Source of the DNA: an uncultured Eubacteriales bacterium
GTDB lineage: Bacteria > Bacillota > Clostridia > Christensenellales > Aristaeellaceae
NCBI GenBank assembly: GCA_902765735.1
Contig: CACXBB010000002.1
Location: forward strand, 1-64,000
Direction of reading: 5' to 3'
Length of the DNA stretch: 64,000 bases
Shown: positions 63,167 to 64,000 of the stretch, piece by piece
Layout of the letters: every line of letters begins with the position of its first letter
Numbering within the stretch: position 1 is the first letter of the stretch
The notes under the pieces: generated by a model
Databases searched by the model: none
Seen by the model: only the letters and a program-made list of their open reading frames with translations
Told to the model about the DNA's origin: nothing
Program-made: the position numbers and the translations under genes

Positions 63167-63927
63167 GCAGGGGATTGCATGCTGTCTACCACGAGGCGGT
63201 CCATCTCGTCCATGAGTGCGTCGTACTGCGCGTCGCCGTCGATCACGGCGTGGACGTAGAGCTCCCTGTCGGCGACAAAGCTGACCATGGTGACGGTCCC
63301 GTCCGCCTCGCGCATGTCGCCCACGAACCAGGGCCGATCGCCGAAGAACCGCGTCGATACCCTTGTGGCGCCCCGGAAGTATCCGGGGTGTTCTTTCATG
63401 AAGGCGAGCAGCGCGACCACGTCCTCCTGGCTCAGCCTCTCCCGCGTGGCGACGCGCGCGGCCAGCTCGGTGCTCAGGAGATGGACGTAGATGTCCGTCG
63501 CGCTGGAGGGTTCGACGATGTTCAGGCGGATATCATCCTCGATCCAGCGCTTGACGACGGCCTCGGGCCGGGTGCAGTACCGTTCAAACAGCTCCTTTTG
63601 CGCCCTGAGATCCTGCGTGAGCGCGTAGGCGCCCTCCGGGGCGGTGTAGGTCAGGGTGATCCCTTCGGGGGTGACCACCCGGTACTGCCGCAGATCGGGG
63701 TCGATGGTCACCGCGTCGCGGGTGACGAGGGCGGCGGGGTCAATGTCGGTATTCGGGATGAAGTCGTCGTCGTCCAGCAGCTTCTTCGGGACGCTCTTGT
63801 AGAACTGACGGTCGGGCGCCGCAAGCCCGCTCAGGTCGATCGTCCCGGAGACGCCCGCGTCCTCCGCGCACGCGCAGGCGCACAGCGCCGCCAGCAGCAG
63901 CGCGATCAGGCTCAGCAGTCTCTTCAT
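63163..63927 (-). CDS. Small exported protein of unknown function
   Basis: 254 residues, AAGG before the ATG. The N-terminus RLLSLIALLLAALCACACAED is a signal peptide; LCAC is a poor lipobox, so lipoprotein status is uncertain. The rest is mixed alpha/beta, with DPDLRQYRVVTPEGITLTYT and a C-terminal MVSFVADRELYVHAVIDGD segment reminiscent of small lipoproteins that monitor the envelope. I do not recognise the family. Convergent with the TIR gene. From 63928 to the window end I see only upstream sequence without a clear gene. Confidence 0.6.
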   Translation of the reverse strand: MKRLLSLIALLLAALCACACAEDAGVSGTIDLSGLAAPDRQFYKSVPKKLLDDDDFIPNTDIDPAALVTRDAVTIDPDLRQYRVVTPEGITLTYTAPEGAYALTQDLRAQKELFERYCTRPEAVVKRWIEDDIRLNIVEPSSATDIYVHLLSTELAARVATRERLSQEDVVALLAFMKEHPGYFRGATRVSTRFFGDRPWFVGDMREADGTVTMVSFVADRELYVHAVIDGDAQYDALMDEMDRLVVDSMQSPA

Positions 63928-64000
63928 TGTGATTTCACCTTCTCAAAACGATGGCGCCTGACGGCGGACGCCTTGCGCGTTCACGCGGATGATACCGACG

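Overview
This 64 kb window is GC-rich, densely coded bacterial DNA. It suggests an anaerobic Clostridia-type member of the Bacillota, probably uncultured and gut-associated. The reasons are the TTGAAA/TTGACA-17-TAAAAT promoters, strong GGAGG ribosome binding sites, sugar and peptide ABC systems, a fructosamine-kinase fragment, TRAP and MATE transporters, an AmmeMemoRadiSam pair, and families of palindromic intergenic repeats. A Christensenellales-like lineage is possible, but this is only inference: no rRNA or ribosomal protein gene is present. I saw no tRNA, CRISPR array or transposase gene.

Layout. 0-8.4 kb (+): a catabolic operon whose first gene runs off the window (IolD-like ThDP enzyme), then split transketolase (two genes), a type II (archaeal-type) GAPDH, an archaeal-type phosphoglycerate kinase, a LarA-family racemase and an FAA hydrolase. 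8.5-11 kb: a damaged segment with a UroD/fructosamine-kinase chimera, TRAP large permease dctM and a 5'-truncated dctQ, facing an intact UroD-family gene. 12-17 kb (-): an NCS2 purine permease split by a frameshift, a MATE pump and an L,D-transpeptidase. 17-19.6 kb (+): a hybrid histidine kinase. 19.6-25.1 kb (-): a sugar ABC operon (binding protein, two permeases, hexokinase, HD hydrolase, Smr protein; no ATPase). 25.3-29.8 kb: HAD hydrolase, AmmeMemoRadiSam pair, amidohydrolase. 30-35.5 kb (+): a complete peptide/nickel-type ABC operon. 35.8-42.9 kb (+): YtcJ-like amidohydrolase, a large sensor-MscS protein with an in-frame TGA near its start, a DUF308 protein and a UbiB-family kinase.

42.9-54.8 kb is the most coherent metabolic region. 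A left-going operon (purine nucleoside phosphorylase, MtaD/DadD-type deaminase, MtnA-like isomerase) diverges from a right-going operon (BMP-type nucleoside-binding protein, ABC ATPase, two permeases, S-adenosylhomocysteinase family), followed by an MBL-fold hydrolase, a DUF3795-VOC fusion and a second nucleoside phosphorylase. Together they suggest uptake and salvage of nucleosides and of SAM by-products by a route that deaminates first and phosphorolyses second.

54.8-64 kb is mostly exported cell-surface proteins (phage-type lysozyme domain, exported PepD, DUF3592 protein, two large secreted proteins, one small one) plus a TIR-transmembrane protein whose leader carries a terminator hairpin.

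A recurrent pattern is that all three substrate-binding-protein genes are followed by palindromic repeats sharing a GTAGGGRCG core. Two of these are 128-bp elements with terminal inverted repeats, lying exactly between a binding-protein gene and the membrane components of its transporter.
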